Assembly: GCA_949752745.1 (NCBI GenBank) | Contig: OX457027.1 | Coordinates: forward strand, 83,005,936-83,069,935 | DNA length: 64,000 bases | Source of the DNA: Protula sp. h YS-2021 | Lineage: Eukaryota; Annelida; Polychaeta; Sabellida; Serpulidae | Reading direction: 5' to 3' | Shown here: in pieces, positions 33,478 to 46,850 of the stretch | How positions within the stretch are numbered: the first letter of the stretch is position 1 | Layout: every line of letters begins with the position of its first letter | Notes under the pieces: model-generated | Database searches by the model: none | What the model was told of the DNA's origin: nothing | Seen by the model: the letters and a program-made list of their open reading frames with translations, nothing else | Made by a program: the position numbers and the translations under genes

Positions 33478-34094
33478 CCAGTGTAAGGAAACGTTTTGAC
33501 CCCCAAAATAAATCGACCCCCCTGTCGATTTGTTTTAAAACAAACAGACCCCCCGGTCGATTTGTTTTAAAACAAACAGACCCCCCGGTCGATTTGCTTT
33601 AAAACAAACAGACCCCCCTGAAATGTTTTAGCCCTCTTATTTTTTGTTGATTTCTTTATTTCTTTCCACATATGACCACCTTATTAGTTTCTTTAATTGA
33701 AATAAAAACTATATCCATGAATAACAATTTATTTAGCAACTAACATCTACATTTTTAAACACGAAAACACTTCCAACACCACTAACATACAGTCACCAAA
33801 AAATCCGTCCAAGCTGAATAATGGCATTTCAAAGGCTCAAAATAATAATTTTCTACATCAAGAGGTAGACAATTCTTAAAATAGTATTTAAAAACCATAT
33901 GCACCTTTTTTTACTTCCATTTTATATTCAAACATGATCATTTGGAGGGGGTCATTTTATTATGGCGGGAGGTCTGTTTGTTTTGGCGGGCTTTCCCAAA
34001 ACAAATCGACCGGGGGGGGGTCTGTTTGTTTTAAAACAAATAGACCGGGGGGGGGGTCGATTTGTTTGGGGGTCAAAACGTTTCATTACACCGG
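33478..34094. mobile_element. MITE with long TIRs built from a palindromic array
   Basis: The ends CC(A/G)GTGTAA(G/T)GAAACGTTTT, then GACCCCCAAA, are inverted repeats of each other. Inside each end are tandem units of about 37 bp: GACCCCCCGGTCGATTTG followed by TTTTAAAACAAACA, each with a TTTGTTTTAAAACAAA palindrome. Three units lie on the left (33510-33625) and two to three on the right (33968-34070). The AT-rich centre is non-coding. No target duplication identified. Confidence 0.7.
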
Positions 34095-34419
34095 AGTTAT
34101 TAACAAGTGGACCTATTTGTGGTTTGGTCTGATTTCCGGAGTCCTTTCTGGGGTTCCTTTATACAATTTGTGCGATTCACTTCAGATTTTCAATCCGTAT
34201 ATACTGGTGTTCAACATTTTTTCTGAGTGCGAGTTCTCGAAAATAGTTATGGATTCTGACCCCACGATTAGCATCTTTACTCTCCCAAAGAGTGCAAGAA
34301 AAAAGGAAAATAACTAATTCTTTAACACATGACTTCATGATCAGGGAATGTGTCTTGGAGTTTTAAATTCAAGTCCTCGTTATTTACTGATTCCGAAAAT
34401 CCTTAAGCTGCATTCAGGT

Positions 34420-34800
34420 GCCCAGTGAACATTTCGAGGCTCGACCTTGCATGGACGTCGAATCAAAGTCAGGTTTTGGTTGTTTATGGAAGTCGATCTG
34501 TCATGGCTATTATTTCAGGTGAGCGATAATAGGAGGAAGTTGTTTTTTGGCTTAGTCCGAGGTCTACACACGGTCGATTTTTCGACGTCCGTCCAACGTC
34601 GATTTTCCTACGTCTGCTTAACACCAAAGAATTTGATTCGATGTTTATTCAACGTTGTTTCGAAGACTTTGGTTATACATTGATCTGTGGTAGCGACCAG
34701 TCAAAACCAAAGTGATATTATAGTTAATGTTATGGTTTGGTCGGATCGGCGTGGCAACCCTCAAATGGACGTTGGGTCAACGTTAGAATGTTTCCTGCGT
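34420..34800. mobile_element. ACGTCG/AACGTT MITE copy E
   Basis: Left end CCCAGTGAACATTTCG and right end GAATGTTTCCTGCG are an imperfect inverted pair. Interior shares GTCGATTTTTCGACGTC, CTGTCATGGCTA and GGTTTGGTCGGATCG with copy B (13735-14470). Confidence 0.65.
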
Positions 34801-35030
34801 AAACGAAGCTTAAATTCATGAAAAATTATCATATTGCAGTTAGTATTTCCAATGTGGTATTGTTTCTGAATCAGGAGTAAAATTCAGTCTATTTCATTTA
34901 ATTGTTTTTTTTTTTAAATTTGCGTTAACATATTGTGACTTAGGTATTAAAGAACGTGGCTTGGAAACCTCTGTGCTTAGTTAAAGTGAAGAAACATCTC
35001 AGTTTATTAATATCTTAATTTTTGACACCC

Positions 35031-35233
35031 TGGGCCGGTATTCACAAAAGTTAACTCTGCAGTTAACTGTACTACTAGAAGCGAAAATCAGTTGCCCCAG
35101 CTGTATTATGCTAGCAATTTTACGTGGATTATTGATCGTTAACTAGGTTAATTTATTAATTTTCTTTAAGCTGTTCTGGGTGCAGTTAACGTTACCAATT
35201 AACTTCACAGTTAAACTTTGTGAATATGGCCCC
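35031..35233. mobile_element. short MITE with GGGCC(N)TATTCACAAA ends
   Basis: Left GGGCCGGTATTCACAAAAGT then TAACT, and the complement of the right end GGGGCCATATTCACAAAGTT then TAACT, form TIRs of roughly 30 bp. Internal GTTAACT motifs repeat in both orientations. About 200 bp, non-coding. Confidence 0.7.
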
Positions 35234-38200
35234 TGTTGTTGAGTAGCGGCAGGGTGTAACTGCTATATCGACAGATCCACGCAATCCTTTAAAATAAGAC
35301 CACTTGTGTAACTAGCACGTGGCTGCCCCATGCAAGTGGGTGAAAAGGGAATATTTAAAAGTGGTCTTGGTTCATGGTTCAGTTTGTTGCAAGTGGTCTG
35401 ATCCCAGCGTTGTTTTACAGCTGGGACGTCTCATTCCAATTAGGTTGACTTAACTAACGTACGTGGCCAGTCAGATTGATTCCTTTATAATAACTCAAAC
35501 GTTTAAATATGAATTGAACATATTGTTTTGAATGTAATTATTCAAAATATTGGGTGGTTTCGTAATTAATCATAATTTACAGATTGGTTTTGAGTGAACC
35601 TTTAAAATCGTGTAGTTAATTATTACAAGCTTTTACAAAACAGAAAAACAGAAATAAAATAACTGGAACAATGAAAGAAATCACTTGAATTAATGCAAAT
35701 TAATTGCTTTCTTTTCACGTTTCCGTTTCACCAATTACAATGTTTGCCGTTTGCATTGAAAACTAAAACGCCTTCAACAATATAAATGTATAACTGCAGG
35801 TGTGATTTGCTTTTTCAAAGGAAACACTTTTCTCCTGTTTAAAAAATCTGTTGTCAATATTTCAATTAAAAAAGTAACACGTATTTTTACACAGTACACA
35901 GTAATTAATGCTGTTAATAATGATTAATGTGCGTGACTTCACCAGTAAATATACTTTTTTTCACATTATGCCGTTTTGGAGGGTGAGGGGGGGGGGGGTG
36001 ATTTTCACCGAGTAGAAACTGTTTTTTTTTTTTTGGGGGGGGGGGGGGGTTTCTCAGCATTTCGGTAAAGGTTGAGCCTGTGTGGTGGATGGGAAGTGGA
36101 CAGGTGAGGGGGGTGGGGAGGGGAGGTTGCGAATAATAAGTATATGTTGACACACCCATACGATATCAGATTTTGTGATGCGCTGTCGATTCTTTGAATA
36201 TCACTATTTTCAACAATGTTATGTTATGTTATTCCCATATTAAATCACCCACATAAACTTAAGAAGCAACGGCAATCGCTGACTCCCCTCGGCCCTCCCC
36301 CAGCGATGGGGAGGCACTCCGTATAACATATGCTACTATGCGTGTCTAAAAAAACGCGAAGAAAAGGAACGGGGGTTATTTGGAGGCCAGACGCTGTGGG
36401 TTGTTCATTTAATTGAGGGGATTGGGTTCACTCACTGCACTGCATTTCCCTACAAAAAGAGGGGATTTTTTTAAGGCACTGCACACCACAAAAAGCAGCT
36501 GTGAAAGGTTCCAAAGTCAGCACTTCATGTTTTGGGGGTAGTTAAATACTAGAGAACGCATGGTAACTAATTGGCTGCATGACTGCCCCCTCCCCCCCCC
36601 CCCCAGTGCCCTCCTTACCATCCCCTTCCGCCGCCCACTACTCCCTCCCTCCCCTCCACCACCACACCAACCCGATACGCTGTCAAAACCATAAGAAAAC
36701 TCAGAAAAACTCGTTGTGTAATGAATACCTAACAAGTAAACATGGATTCTTGCACACGAGGATTGTATATGAAGAGGGGCATTTATTCAATTATCGTGGG
36801 TTAATATCGGCTCATCTTTCATCTTTTCAGGTCTATGTTAACCTAATGGCTACGATTGTATCTTACTGATTTATTAGTTTTATTGTGTTGAATATAATAC
36901 CTCCACTATAACAGAGAGATTACATGATTGTCAAGTAATAAAACCATTCAATAACTGGCACTACTAAATCAGGATTTGTTTTGATTATCACACTCCTCTT
37001 TGAAGCCATTAATCTTTGCAACCCGGTAACAGGTCCGGTTGATTTATTTAAGCAAGGGATATGCACGCGAATTGTGGTGTGTATAATTCCCGCCCCCATG
37101 CTAAAGCCCCTCCTTCTGCCAGTGTTTGTTCTTGGGCTCTTCTTCATCTGCGAATGGGAGGTATCAAGAGCTCACTTCCTCTGTTCCCACACCCCTCCGC
37201 CCCTCCCCACGTCTTGTATTAACCCTACGACCATAACATTCTTTTAACCCAATCCCAACCCCAATCAAACACCGTCCCTTTTGCTAACTTTTTAATTTTT
37301 TTTCTTTGACCCACCCCTGTGATTTGGGATCAGTTACCTCCCAGCCATCCCTCCTCTCCGTGTCGTTGTGGGGCAGGCCTGTGATAAGACCCCCCAAAAC
37401 GCGGATCCACAAAAGGGGTCATTCAACTTCAATAAGTCAACTTCTTATGTTTTATATTAGAATAATAACACCCACTCTCCGCTATAAAGGGATTGTTCGA
37501 AAAACAGAACGCTTTCCTAAAAAACTAAACTGCAACATTATGAACAGTTTCAGCATGACACTAAATAATATATTTCTGTTATCTCCGCCGAGCTTATTCT
37601 ATTTTTATAAAGACGGAATCAATTTAAATGTGCTTTATAGTTTTATTCTTAAGTCTTGACATAAATTATCTACAGCCGAGGTTTGCTTTCAAAGATACAG
37701 CGAAAAAACAGGAGATATATTATGTTTACGCAGAGATTAAGCGGTGCATAACCATACATCAGAGGTTTCAACCTCTTAATGGCTAAAATAGAATTATTAA
37801 TTATTGTAAAAAAATGCTATACGTGGTAGACTAAGGCCATTATTACAAGGCATAAACCATTATTATTGCAATAATCGCATCGTAAGAACTACAAGGTATT
37901 GTCGATTTTTACTTCTCATGTTATTCACACTTTGATCGACAACCGTAATATTATGTTTCTAAATTAACGTTAATTCTTTATAAACAAAGACACTGATAAA
38001 CAATTATCCATGCTGGTAGTCACATTTCGTCATGTCATACTATTTTTAGAAATCGATTATGGTTTATGCTAAATTGAATATGTATTTGTCATAAAATGTA
38101 TTGTATCAGATTAGGAGTTTGTTGATTGATTTTATTCCATCGTGATATATGCGTTACATTACCAGTGCTAACTTATTATCCAGTTAAACGGGTCATTGTG

Positions 38201-39412
38201 ACTTCGCCGTTGATGCCTTTGATGTCCTCGTATATGAACAACGCGATTAATTACCTTAAAACGCGGAAGCATTTTTTGGGGGGAGGGGGGGGGGGGCTGG
38301 GGATGGGGCTAGGTGGAGAAATCATGAAATAAAAATGTTTTCTTAATTTGCTCTATACTGTTGTGATGGTCTAATACTTAAGTCGCATTTTATTTACTAA
38401 AAAAAATGTAATTTTTAACATGTATCGGCTTCGGAAATCATACCCAGTCGAATCTTAAGAAACTGCTCGATGGTTCAAATCCAGATTTGATACAGCTGAC
38501 AACGAAAATTCCAACATGAGCATTCTGGAATTCCGATTGTCTGGAGGGTAATCCGAATCCATGGTGCGACTTTAATTGGATTGTTTTTAATTTATATTTT
38601 GTCCTGACCATATCTCTGCAACTATTTAAGAAATCGAATTCATGTTTGGTGTCATTAATAGCCATTACACCACAGATATGCATTTCAGGTATTTTGATTG
38701 ACTGGATTCATGGTGCAATAGTTATATCTTAACACCTCAGATTTTGTCCGGACCATTTCTTTGGCAATATTTGACGGATAAAATTTCAGATTTGTTACTA
38801 CCTTGTCTAGATGTGTCTTTTGAAGGTTTCTTTGACTGGATATGATTCTGGATCAAGGCAGATACCTTTATCTATTTCAGTTCATGTTATGTTCAAGAAC
38901 TGTCCCCATGAATACTTGGCGGATTGAGTAAAAAAATGCAAAATGTTTTTAACACCATACCCACGGATCAAAATGAACATAGAGTATATTTTTTGTTCCC
39001 CGAAAACATCACTGAATACTTGGCAATGAAGAACACCAAGACAAATATGACTTTTTGGAAATATTAATCGGGTAGACGGCAACCATACACGGCTCAGAAA
39101 CGGGGTTGTTGAAGCTTAACTTTTGAAAATTAAAAACAATTTTTGCAACAAAATTTACTCCTGATGAATGAAATAATATGCAACAAATTGACGATTTAAC
39201 AGGGTTTCTGATTATTACATAAATAACCCCAAGAAAAGGGGGAATTCAGCCCTAGAATCATATGCTGGTCTACAGATGAACATACCACTTTGGAGAACAT
39301 TAGATTTGGGGAAGAGCTTACGATATCTGGATTTATGTATAGCTTTCCTTTCTAACGTAACCCAAAGTAACATTTCCTCTTCTTTAGACTTCACTGCTTA
39401 TACAGTATGGTG
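35234..39412. other. no gene recognised; several G/C homopolymer tracts
   Basis: G-rich tracts at 35977-36000, 36035-36050 and 38277-38297, and C-rich sequence at 36585-36605. Open frames (36579-36869, 36981-37247, 37306-37659, 38438-38683) show no known motifs. Confidence 0.5.
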
Positions 39413-40834
39413 GCTAGTGCAATGAAGGAGTCCTGTTGTGGTGTAGCGGCCTGAGATGTCATACGAATGGGCGGAACTTCGTTATCTAAATGTGGGGAGC
39501 CACAGGAGACCTCTGCCAAGCGGACTATCTCTTGAACGGCATCCCTGAACGGTACGTTTTCCGGTGCGATCGTGGAAGCGAAACTCGAGGGAGTTGCATC
39601 TTCGACCGGAGGAGCAACGTCTGGTGGAGAGGGAGTTCGGATAGGGCGTCTGCCCGCCGCCGCTGGGTCTCTCCAAAGCCTTTGCCCCCGGCCTGGGGAC
39701 CGTACCTGATCCATTGCTCGTAATGGTAGATGGAAACTGGAATGCATCGATGTGCCCTCCGATTCTTCTTCCACGTCTTACACCTCCGACTCCTGCTCGT
39801 CAGATACTGCTTCTGGGAGCTGTGATTGTTGTAGTTGTGACGTTTGGGGTTCCCCAGATGGGGTGTAAATTTCGTCCTCCCTATTACTTGGAATTGTGGC
39901 GAGAGGGGAAGTTTCCATCGGCCCGATTTCCTCGTCCTCCTCTAGCAAAGCAGAGACTTTGCCCGAAGGTGGCACGCCCACGGTACCCCACGGTGACCGT
40001 CTCGGGAATGTACGTGTTGGGGTCCACTGGGAAGTGTGGTGGGGTCGAGTCCGACATCGCTGCTGACTGATTCTCCGGGAGAGGGCGAGAAATTGTAACT
40101 GACGGTCTAGGCTTTTGTTTTTGACTCAGCAGAGTTTCCTGCTTCTGTACCTGATGTTGTAGATCCAAAAGTTGCTTTTGCAGCTGTAGGGAAACGCTGT
40201 AGCTGGGGAGGAAGGTCATATCCTCTCGCAGGGGAATGCCTAGCTGGCCTGCCACCCCCGAAAGTACTGTCCCTGTATCCTTGTGCGTAACAATCACTTG
40301 TTCCGTGGAAGGAGTCTTGAATGCACCCTCCGGACTGGAAATGGGTTTCACCCTGAGGGATGATGCCCATGCCTCTCGGAGAAAATCCCGTTCTTTCCCT
40401 TCCGGGATATCCACTTCTGCTACAGTCTCAGAAAAGGCACGTCCCCTATTTTTTGGATTTCTTATGTCTCTTGGTTTATGACGTCGCATCGGATTCTGCT
40501 CCAGTGTCAACGTAAACCAGAGTGGAGATCTGAGCCCAAATAACGGAGCTCGCCTTTTCCATGGTATGCTGAATGAATTCACGAGTAACAAACCAGGCTG
40601 AAGAGAGAAATTTGCGCTTATCCCTCCTTCGTTCGTTCTTGGCCTTATCCCGTAAGAGGGCTTTCCAATCCTCTGGGGTGAGGTGTAGTCACTCCACGTA
40701 CGGGTTGTCTTGCTCGCACAGAGGTATTCCGTTGTTTTGTCTGCAGCGATCGCAGATGGAGTCAGGGTTACACGAGGTCGGGGATGAATACACTGAGGCG
40801 GCAACGGTGGAGAGCGTAGACTGGCCTTTGTCAT
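39413..40834 (-). pseudogene. DIRS ORF1 (gag-like) pseudogene
   Basis: The ATG at 40832-40834 starts MTKASLRS, matching MTEATLRS of the intact ORF1. The early part then drops into another frame, where a Cys-rich CDRCRQNNGIPLCEQDN segment and MEKASSVI can be read. From about 40440 the frame is restored with RAFSETVAEVDI and GQLGIP. A further shift precedes FHLPLRAMDQVRSPGRGQRL and NVPFRDAVQEIVRLA, which align with ORF1 residues near 385-460. Homology ends at DSFIALAT, after which unrelated sequence reads to a stop. Several frameshifts and the 3' truncation make it non-functional. Confidence 0.85.
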
Positions 40835-41856
40835 ATCTGAAATGCAAGCTGGGAAAAACGTGTAGAATGTAAAAACGTGTATAAATTACTACATTTCTAG
40901 GCGTTCTACTCTAACTGCAAGCTTTGTCCCTCCAAACTGTGTACACAATCGCCCAATCACTGCAATGACTCGATGGGGTGATTCACAACGAAAAGGGATG
41001 CTTCCTGAAACGAATTAGCGTACCAGGACCGTAACGGGATGGACCATAATGGGCCTTCCCGTTCCCGGCATGGTACCCGTGGACCATCGGACCGTAACGG
41101 AAAAATGGTCCCGTTGAGTCCGGAATGGTCTCTTTGTACCTGGGACCGTATTACCACAACGGTAAACGGTCCTGGCAAGGAAAAAGACCCTCAGAACCTC
41201 AGAAAACGTCTCTTTTCGTAGGAAAACGCCGTCAGACTTGCAGAACCTGCTCTACAAAGACTGAGAAGCGTCCTATGGAGTAAAACTTAAGCAAAACTGG
41301 CCATTTCCGCGAAGACACAGCTGGCTGGTAAAGCTTGGAGTCTAAGCAAGCACAGCAGCCTGAAAAGATACTACTCCTAGACGAAATGAGGTTGATCTGG
41401 TAAGCTCCTCAATCTGAAAGATAGTGGGGAAAGAGGCGCACTTCCCGGAACCGCGAATGTCACCGTGATCGTAAAAACTCAACCTAACTTGACCGAACAA
41501 CAAAGTGTCGAATTTATGTCACTGAAACTCCATAAATTTATCCCAACGCACAGTAATAGACAAAATAATCCATTAGGTAGTGAATTAACTACGAAGCAAT
41601 TCGCGCCTTAACCCAGTTCCCGACAGCACACAGAATGGCGTGTTGTTGTAACGCCACGCAAAAAGGGAATGGCTATTCACACAAAGACAAGCAGACGATG
41701 TCTCAGTCATTCTGATTGGCCAAGGGGATGGATGTCGGGATAGGTGCTTTCGAACTGCACCACAAAAAGTTCTTTTTATAGTTGCGTGGTAAATATAACC
41801 GGAAGGGAACCCATTAAAACTGGAGATAAGCGCATTGGAAGCTTTTGTGACGTAAC
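39413..41856 (-). mobile_element. truncated, diverged DIRS relic
   Basis: Reading on the minus strand, the left ITR end lies at 41856, with recognisable homology down to about 41700 (GGGAACCCATTAAAACTGGA GATAAGCGCATTGG in the + direction). A leader with ACCGTAACGG-type repeats follows, and then most of a gag-like ORF1. Homology to the complete element stops at about 39412, inside ORF1; the RT, recombinase and right end are absent. Confidence 0.85.
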
Positions 41857-41979
41857 AGATATTTTGAAGTGACTGTGTGAGCATGATGAAGATACTGAGT
41901 CATCCAAGAAGATGTTACCCTATGAAGTCAGTGTAGCTGAACACAACGAAGATACTCCGTCACCCAGGAGGATGTTATC

Positions 41980-42053
41980 TGCATTTGGTCAGTGTGGCCG
42001 AGACTAATGAGTATACCACCACTTCTACCACCACCACCACCGACGCCACCACC

Positions 42054-42147
<94 letters not shown>

Positions 42148-42151
42148 GCAG

Positions 42152-42188
<37 letters not shown>

Positions 42189-42362
42189 GTCGTCGTCTTC
42201 GTCGTCGTCGTCTTCGTCGTCATCATCATTATCATCATCATCTTCATAATCATCATCATCATCATCATCATCATTATCATCGTCATGACAACAATACTAA
42301 CAACAAGCATTATAATTATAATAACAACAAAATCATCGATAATAATAATAACAAAAATATTA

Positions 42363-42436
<74 letters not shown>

Positions 42437-42440
42437 TGAA
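41980..42440. repeat. compound trinucleotide microsatellite (CCA, CAT, CAG, CGT, AAT)
   Basis: Blocks of CCA, then CAT, CAG, CAT, CGT/CTT, CAT and AAT units. The long open frames on both strands (poly-Ser, poly-Ile, poly-Met) are by-products of trinucleotide repeats. Confidence 0.95.
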
Positions 42441-45224
42441 GCCAAGGTTAAAATAAATCGCTCTTTACCAAGAGAAAACTTTTAGAAGTGCAGTAAAAAA
42501 AAGGAATCTGATCCTACGAACTGCAAACAAGACTTATCTCCCAGTGCTTTGCTTGCAACAGTTACACTGTTTTAAGAATAGGATACATATATAACACTTG
42601 GGGATAAACAGGCTGATAGCTGTGAGCAATAAGCCAGTCTACTGAAGAGAAAGCACTTGTGCCACAGTTTGTTAAACCCACCCGTTAAACCGCTTCTATT
42701 AATGTCTCTGTTGATTTGATAACGCCCAAAAATATCTACTGTCAGTAAAAATAAGGCTGTTTGAGAGAGGCAGTCCAAGAAAGAATGCTCGTTTTATGCT
42801 CATGCGTGGTGGTGTTCCACTGGTGTTTAAGCTGCACACAGCGGAGATGCGCGTATCCATAGGCAGACAAAATTTTGGTTGTGGTGTAAAATACTAAGAT
42901 ATCGGTGAAAGTTGTTGGCGTCATAGTTAAGGAAACAATACTTATATAAGTTTTCAGAGCCGGTCGATAAAGAGGTGGTACATCGCATGAGTAAGTCCAG
43001 ATTGCTGTGGCAAGATTTCCTAACAGAGTGGCTAACATCCATCATGTCAGTGAGCAAAGATACTTATTGATAATGCCCTGAAACAATCGTAATAACTTCT
43101 ACTTGGCTGCTGAAGCCGAGCACCCCTAAAACACAGCGGGCTAATTGCACCACGACCACTACGACATGCGGGTTGAAAAAGAGAGATTCGTGAAATAATC
43201 GTGATCAATAGAATTTATATTTTCATTGAAATACATTAGTGAAACTGCAAAAAATTGCAATGTTCTATAAAAAGCTCAAAGTATTCAAAATAATGGGCAA
43301 ATTGTCAACGCTATTATAAAGTCTTTTGTCCTTCGAAACTTCTTATTAACAAACAAATTTCAGTAGTCTTATGAAAAAAAACTGTTATTATGTTGAATGT
43401 TGTATGAAAAAAATGTATGGGATTTCGAACAGCAAAACGATAAGGAAACATTGTATTCTAAAACTGACTTTATATGTTAACAGAGACTCGATTTGACCAG
43501 GGTTTTGTATGATGGTTTAAAAAAGGGAGCTTGAATATGTTGTAGACCAATAAGGTCATTCCGGGAGTTGCTGCCAAATTGATGGATATGGAATCCTCGG
43601 AGAGTTGGGGGAGGGGGAGGGAGGGAGGGGGGCACTTGGAACCACATTTGTGTTACTATGCGTGTTATATTTTTTCCCTGTACTCATAAATATATAATTT
43701 GGTAGAAAAGGGTCTTTTTACAATTAAATTTGACATTCCGCCATTAGGGGGTGACATTTACAATGATGACCGCGTTTGGTTTAAAAAGTGAGTATTTTTA
43801 AACTTGGTGCTACGCGTTTCGGGGCATTTTAAAAAGTCATGGACAGTGATGGTAAGCGATTTATACTCGAATGCGCCCCACCCCAACTTCAGGGGTGGAA
43901 TTGGTCTATTGAAATATTCCAGCACAGTTATGTGAATACAAAAGGACAGAGAAGTGGACAGCAATGGAATTGAAAAATGAAAGCATGAAATAAAAAACTA
44001 ATATTGAAGGTTTTCAGGGTTTTTTTAATTTTTAAATTAAATAAAATTTCAACACTTCCAGGATAACTTCCAGGGTTGGTTAATTTATTAAAATTAATTT
44101 TAAAATTAACCACAGTTAACACAACACATGGGTGTACATTACCCATTATTATTTGGCCTTTACAAAGTGCCGTAGATAATGAGACAGCTTCCTGGTCTCT
44201 TCTAGATAACTGAGGGATATATATGACGGTGCCAAATGGGCAGTACTTGAGGATGTGACAGCACCAATATTTTCACGTTGGCACGAGAGTACTTACAGAT
44301 AACCAGCCGGCAGTCCGGGCTTCTGGATTGCCTCAGCCAATCAATGCCATCTGCAGTGTCTTGTACTCACAACAAGAGTAACTGTGATGAGAGCTGTTAT
44401 TAGTGCTAAGAACTTCTTCTGCTTCACAGTTACACTACACAACGGGGTGTGACGTCAGAAGCATCCAAAGAAGTACGTTAGAACATAGGGCTTTCTCTAG
44501 ATAGGGGTTGGGCGGGGTGGAGCTGTGATGGAAAGGAGGTCAGGGGAGCTGCCAAATTTTGCTCTTTTTCGCCCAAAACTCCGTGTTTCAGAAGGAAGGA
44601 GGTTGTAATTTTTTCACCCTTGTCCCGCCCCATCACCACCCTTCTAATTCCAGTAAATCTGCAATGTCTTGGTTTTGGGAAAATCAGCTTTAGTTCGTGA
44701 ATACATAGTGTCTCTATCCCGGTTGATAGTATATACGGTCTGTCCAACAATATATCACAACATTGGTGGATTTTGGGTAAATTTCTATTCAATTATCCCT
44801 TATATCTTGAACTATGCAAGAGCCTGACGAACAAACAGGTGATAAGCAACGTTTATGGACCACATTATAACGTCAGACAGAAATGTAGATTTTTTAAATT
44901 ATTTTACTGTTTTTAATTGTTTTAAAAAATGGCCACTTATTCACACAAGTATCGTTTTTGGCTCCTTGACTTTCAGGCCTCAGGTATAGAATTTTGACAC
45001 GTGTATTTCGATAAGAATTTCTTACACTCAGTTTGTCCAGAAACTAAGAGTCTTTCTTCTTCCAGAAGAAAAAGCGCTTTTAAAAATTGTCTCACAATTT
45101 CTGTAATTTCATGCTGTGCCAAAGTAAATTTTGTATGGCACTAGTAAACTTGAAAACAAATTTTCTCCATTGTGTTTTAAATACCTTGCTTAACACAAAA
45201 ACTCAATCAACACTGCGACTTTGA
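42441..45224. other. no gene recognised
   Basis: AT-rich. Purine-rich tract at 43600-43633. Short frames without known motifs. Confidence 0.5.
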
Positions 45225-45900
45225 AACAACACTGGACAGACGTTGTACAGGACGTCAGGTTTCGGTTGATTATAGAAGTCGAAACAACGTCTATCTGTCA
45301 TTTGAAAGACGTCCGGCAATGCAGGATATTACTTTTGTTTGGGCATGGCTCCAACGTCAATTCTTCGATATCTGCACGCCGCCAGTTTTCTGACGTCTAG
45401 TCAACCCTGCACCATAGACTTTTTTAAACGTCAGAGGAAGGTAGATTTTGGTTGTGACCAAAAGCAGTGTCTATAAACGTATCTTATCCAACGTTTATTC
45501 AACATTGTGTCAAAGACGTTGATTAGTTATTGAGCTATTGCCGTGACTAATCACAATCAAATTAAAACCAGAACAATGTTGCGATTTGGACGGGTCGACG
45601 TCGTAACTTTAAATCGATGTACTGATGGCCGCGACACATTATCATTTTCGCTACCTGAATAACGGTTCTAGATAAATATTTTCCTGACGTCTATACAGCG
45701 TTGAGAAAAGACGCTATTCCGACTTTACTTTGCAACCTTTTCGCAACGTTGATTAGACGTCGTACATTCAACGTCTGTCCACCGTCGGAAAGTAAACGTT
45801 GTTTCGATTTCTATAATTAACCAAAATCCGACGTTTATCTGATGTCGTGTTTGACGTTTCGATATCGAGCGGTATCGAGCGTTGCGATGTTTACTGGCTA
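45225..45900. mobile_element. ACGTCG/AACGTT MITE copy F
   Basis: Dense in GACGTC, AACGTT, AACGTCTATC and CAACGTTGATTAGACGTC motifs in both orientations. The right end GATGTTTACTGGCTAG fits the complement of the CCAGTAAACATC end. The left end near ACACTGGACAGACGTTG is less clear. Non-coding. Confidence 0.6.
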
Positions 45901-46359
45901 GCGTATGTAGCCTCAGTTCGAACTGTGTTACCTTTGTTCATATGTTTACTTCCAAAAATACCCTCCTTTAACGGAAAGGAATAGAATATAGTACAAAATG
46001 AGAAATTTGCTTGTAAAAAGCGACTCGAGGATGTTCTGAATGTCAACGATTTGCGGTGTTCATGTGCATAAATTTTACGACCTGCAATGACTGGAACAAT
46101 TGCATCGGCTTGGGGTACCCTTCGCTAGATACATCTTTAATCAGGATCGATCCGCACGGCGATTTGGTTATTTTTGGGGTTCGTATTAACTTAAAGTTAT
46201 ATATGCATGTCTGTTACCCATTCCGTTTTTTACATGAAAAAAATAGTGACTTATACACAAAAATGTCTCTTTCTGGGGTCGGGATTGATAATGCCAACCC
46301 TTCGGAATATGTAAAGAGCTCCCCGACCATTTAGTAACTGCTTATACTGGGAAAAAAAT

Positions 46360-46850
46360 CATTGTTTGCGACCATGACTGTTTTGCTAATTTATACGGCC
46401 TTTGACACCTTTGATAACTGGTGCTATGTGACCTGTGACAATTACGAGAGAAACGTTTTACTTTTTATGTGGTCTTTTACAACATGCAGAAAATGCTTTT
46501 TATATTATGTGGTCTTTGACAACTATGGTTTTTGACAACCAGACAGACAAAGTTTTTTATATTGTGTGGTCTTTGACAACTGACAGATGATGTTTTTATA
46601 GTATGTGATCTTTGACAACTGCGGTCTTTGACAACTGACAGATAATGTTTTTATATTATGTTATCTTTGTCAACTGTGGTCTTTGACAACTGACAGATAA
46701 TGTTTTTATATTATGTGGTTTTTGACAACTGTGGTCTTTGACAACTGACAGATAATGTTTTTATATTATGTAATCTTTGACATCTGTGGTCTTTGATAAC
46801 TGACAGAGAATACTTTTTAATATTATGTGGTTTCTCCAAGTGTTTGTTTT
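46360..46850. repeat. minisatellite, about 55 bp units
   Basis: Units combine GTGGTCTTTGACAACTG (often doubled) with ACAGATAATGTTTTTATATT. About seven imperfect copies; spacing is 55 bp between the best matched ones (46691 and 46746). Confidence 0.85.

Noticed and set aside
33934..34317. 127-codon frame rich in Gly
   Set aside because: Its first half is the right arm of the palindromic MITE; the rest matches nothing known.
41975..42485. Long frames of poly-Ser, poly-Ile and poly-Met on both strands
   Set aside because: Product of trinucleotide microsatellites, which keep frames open automatically.
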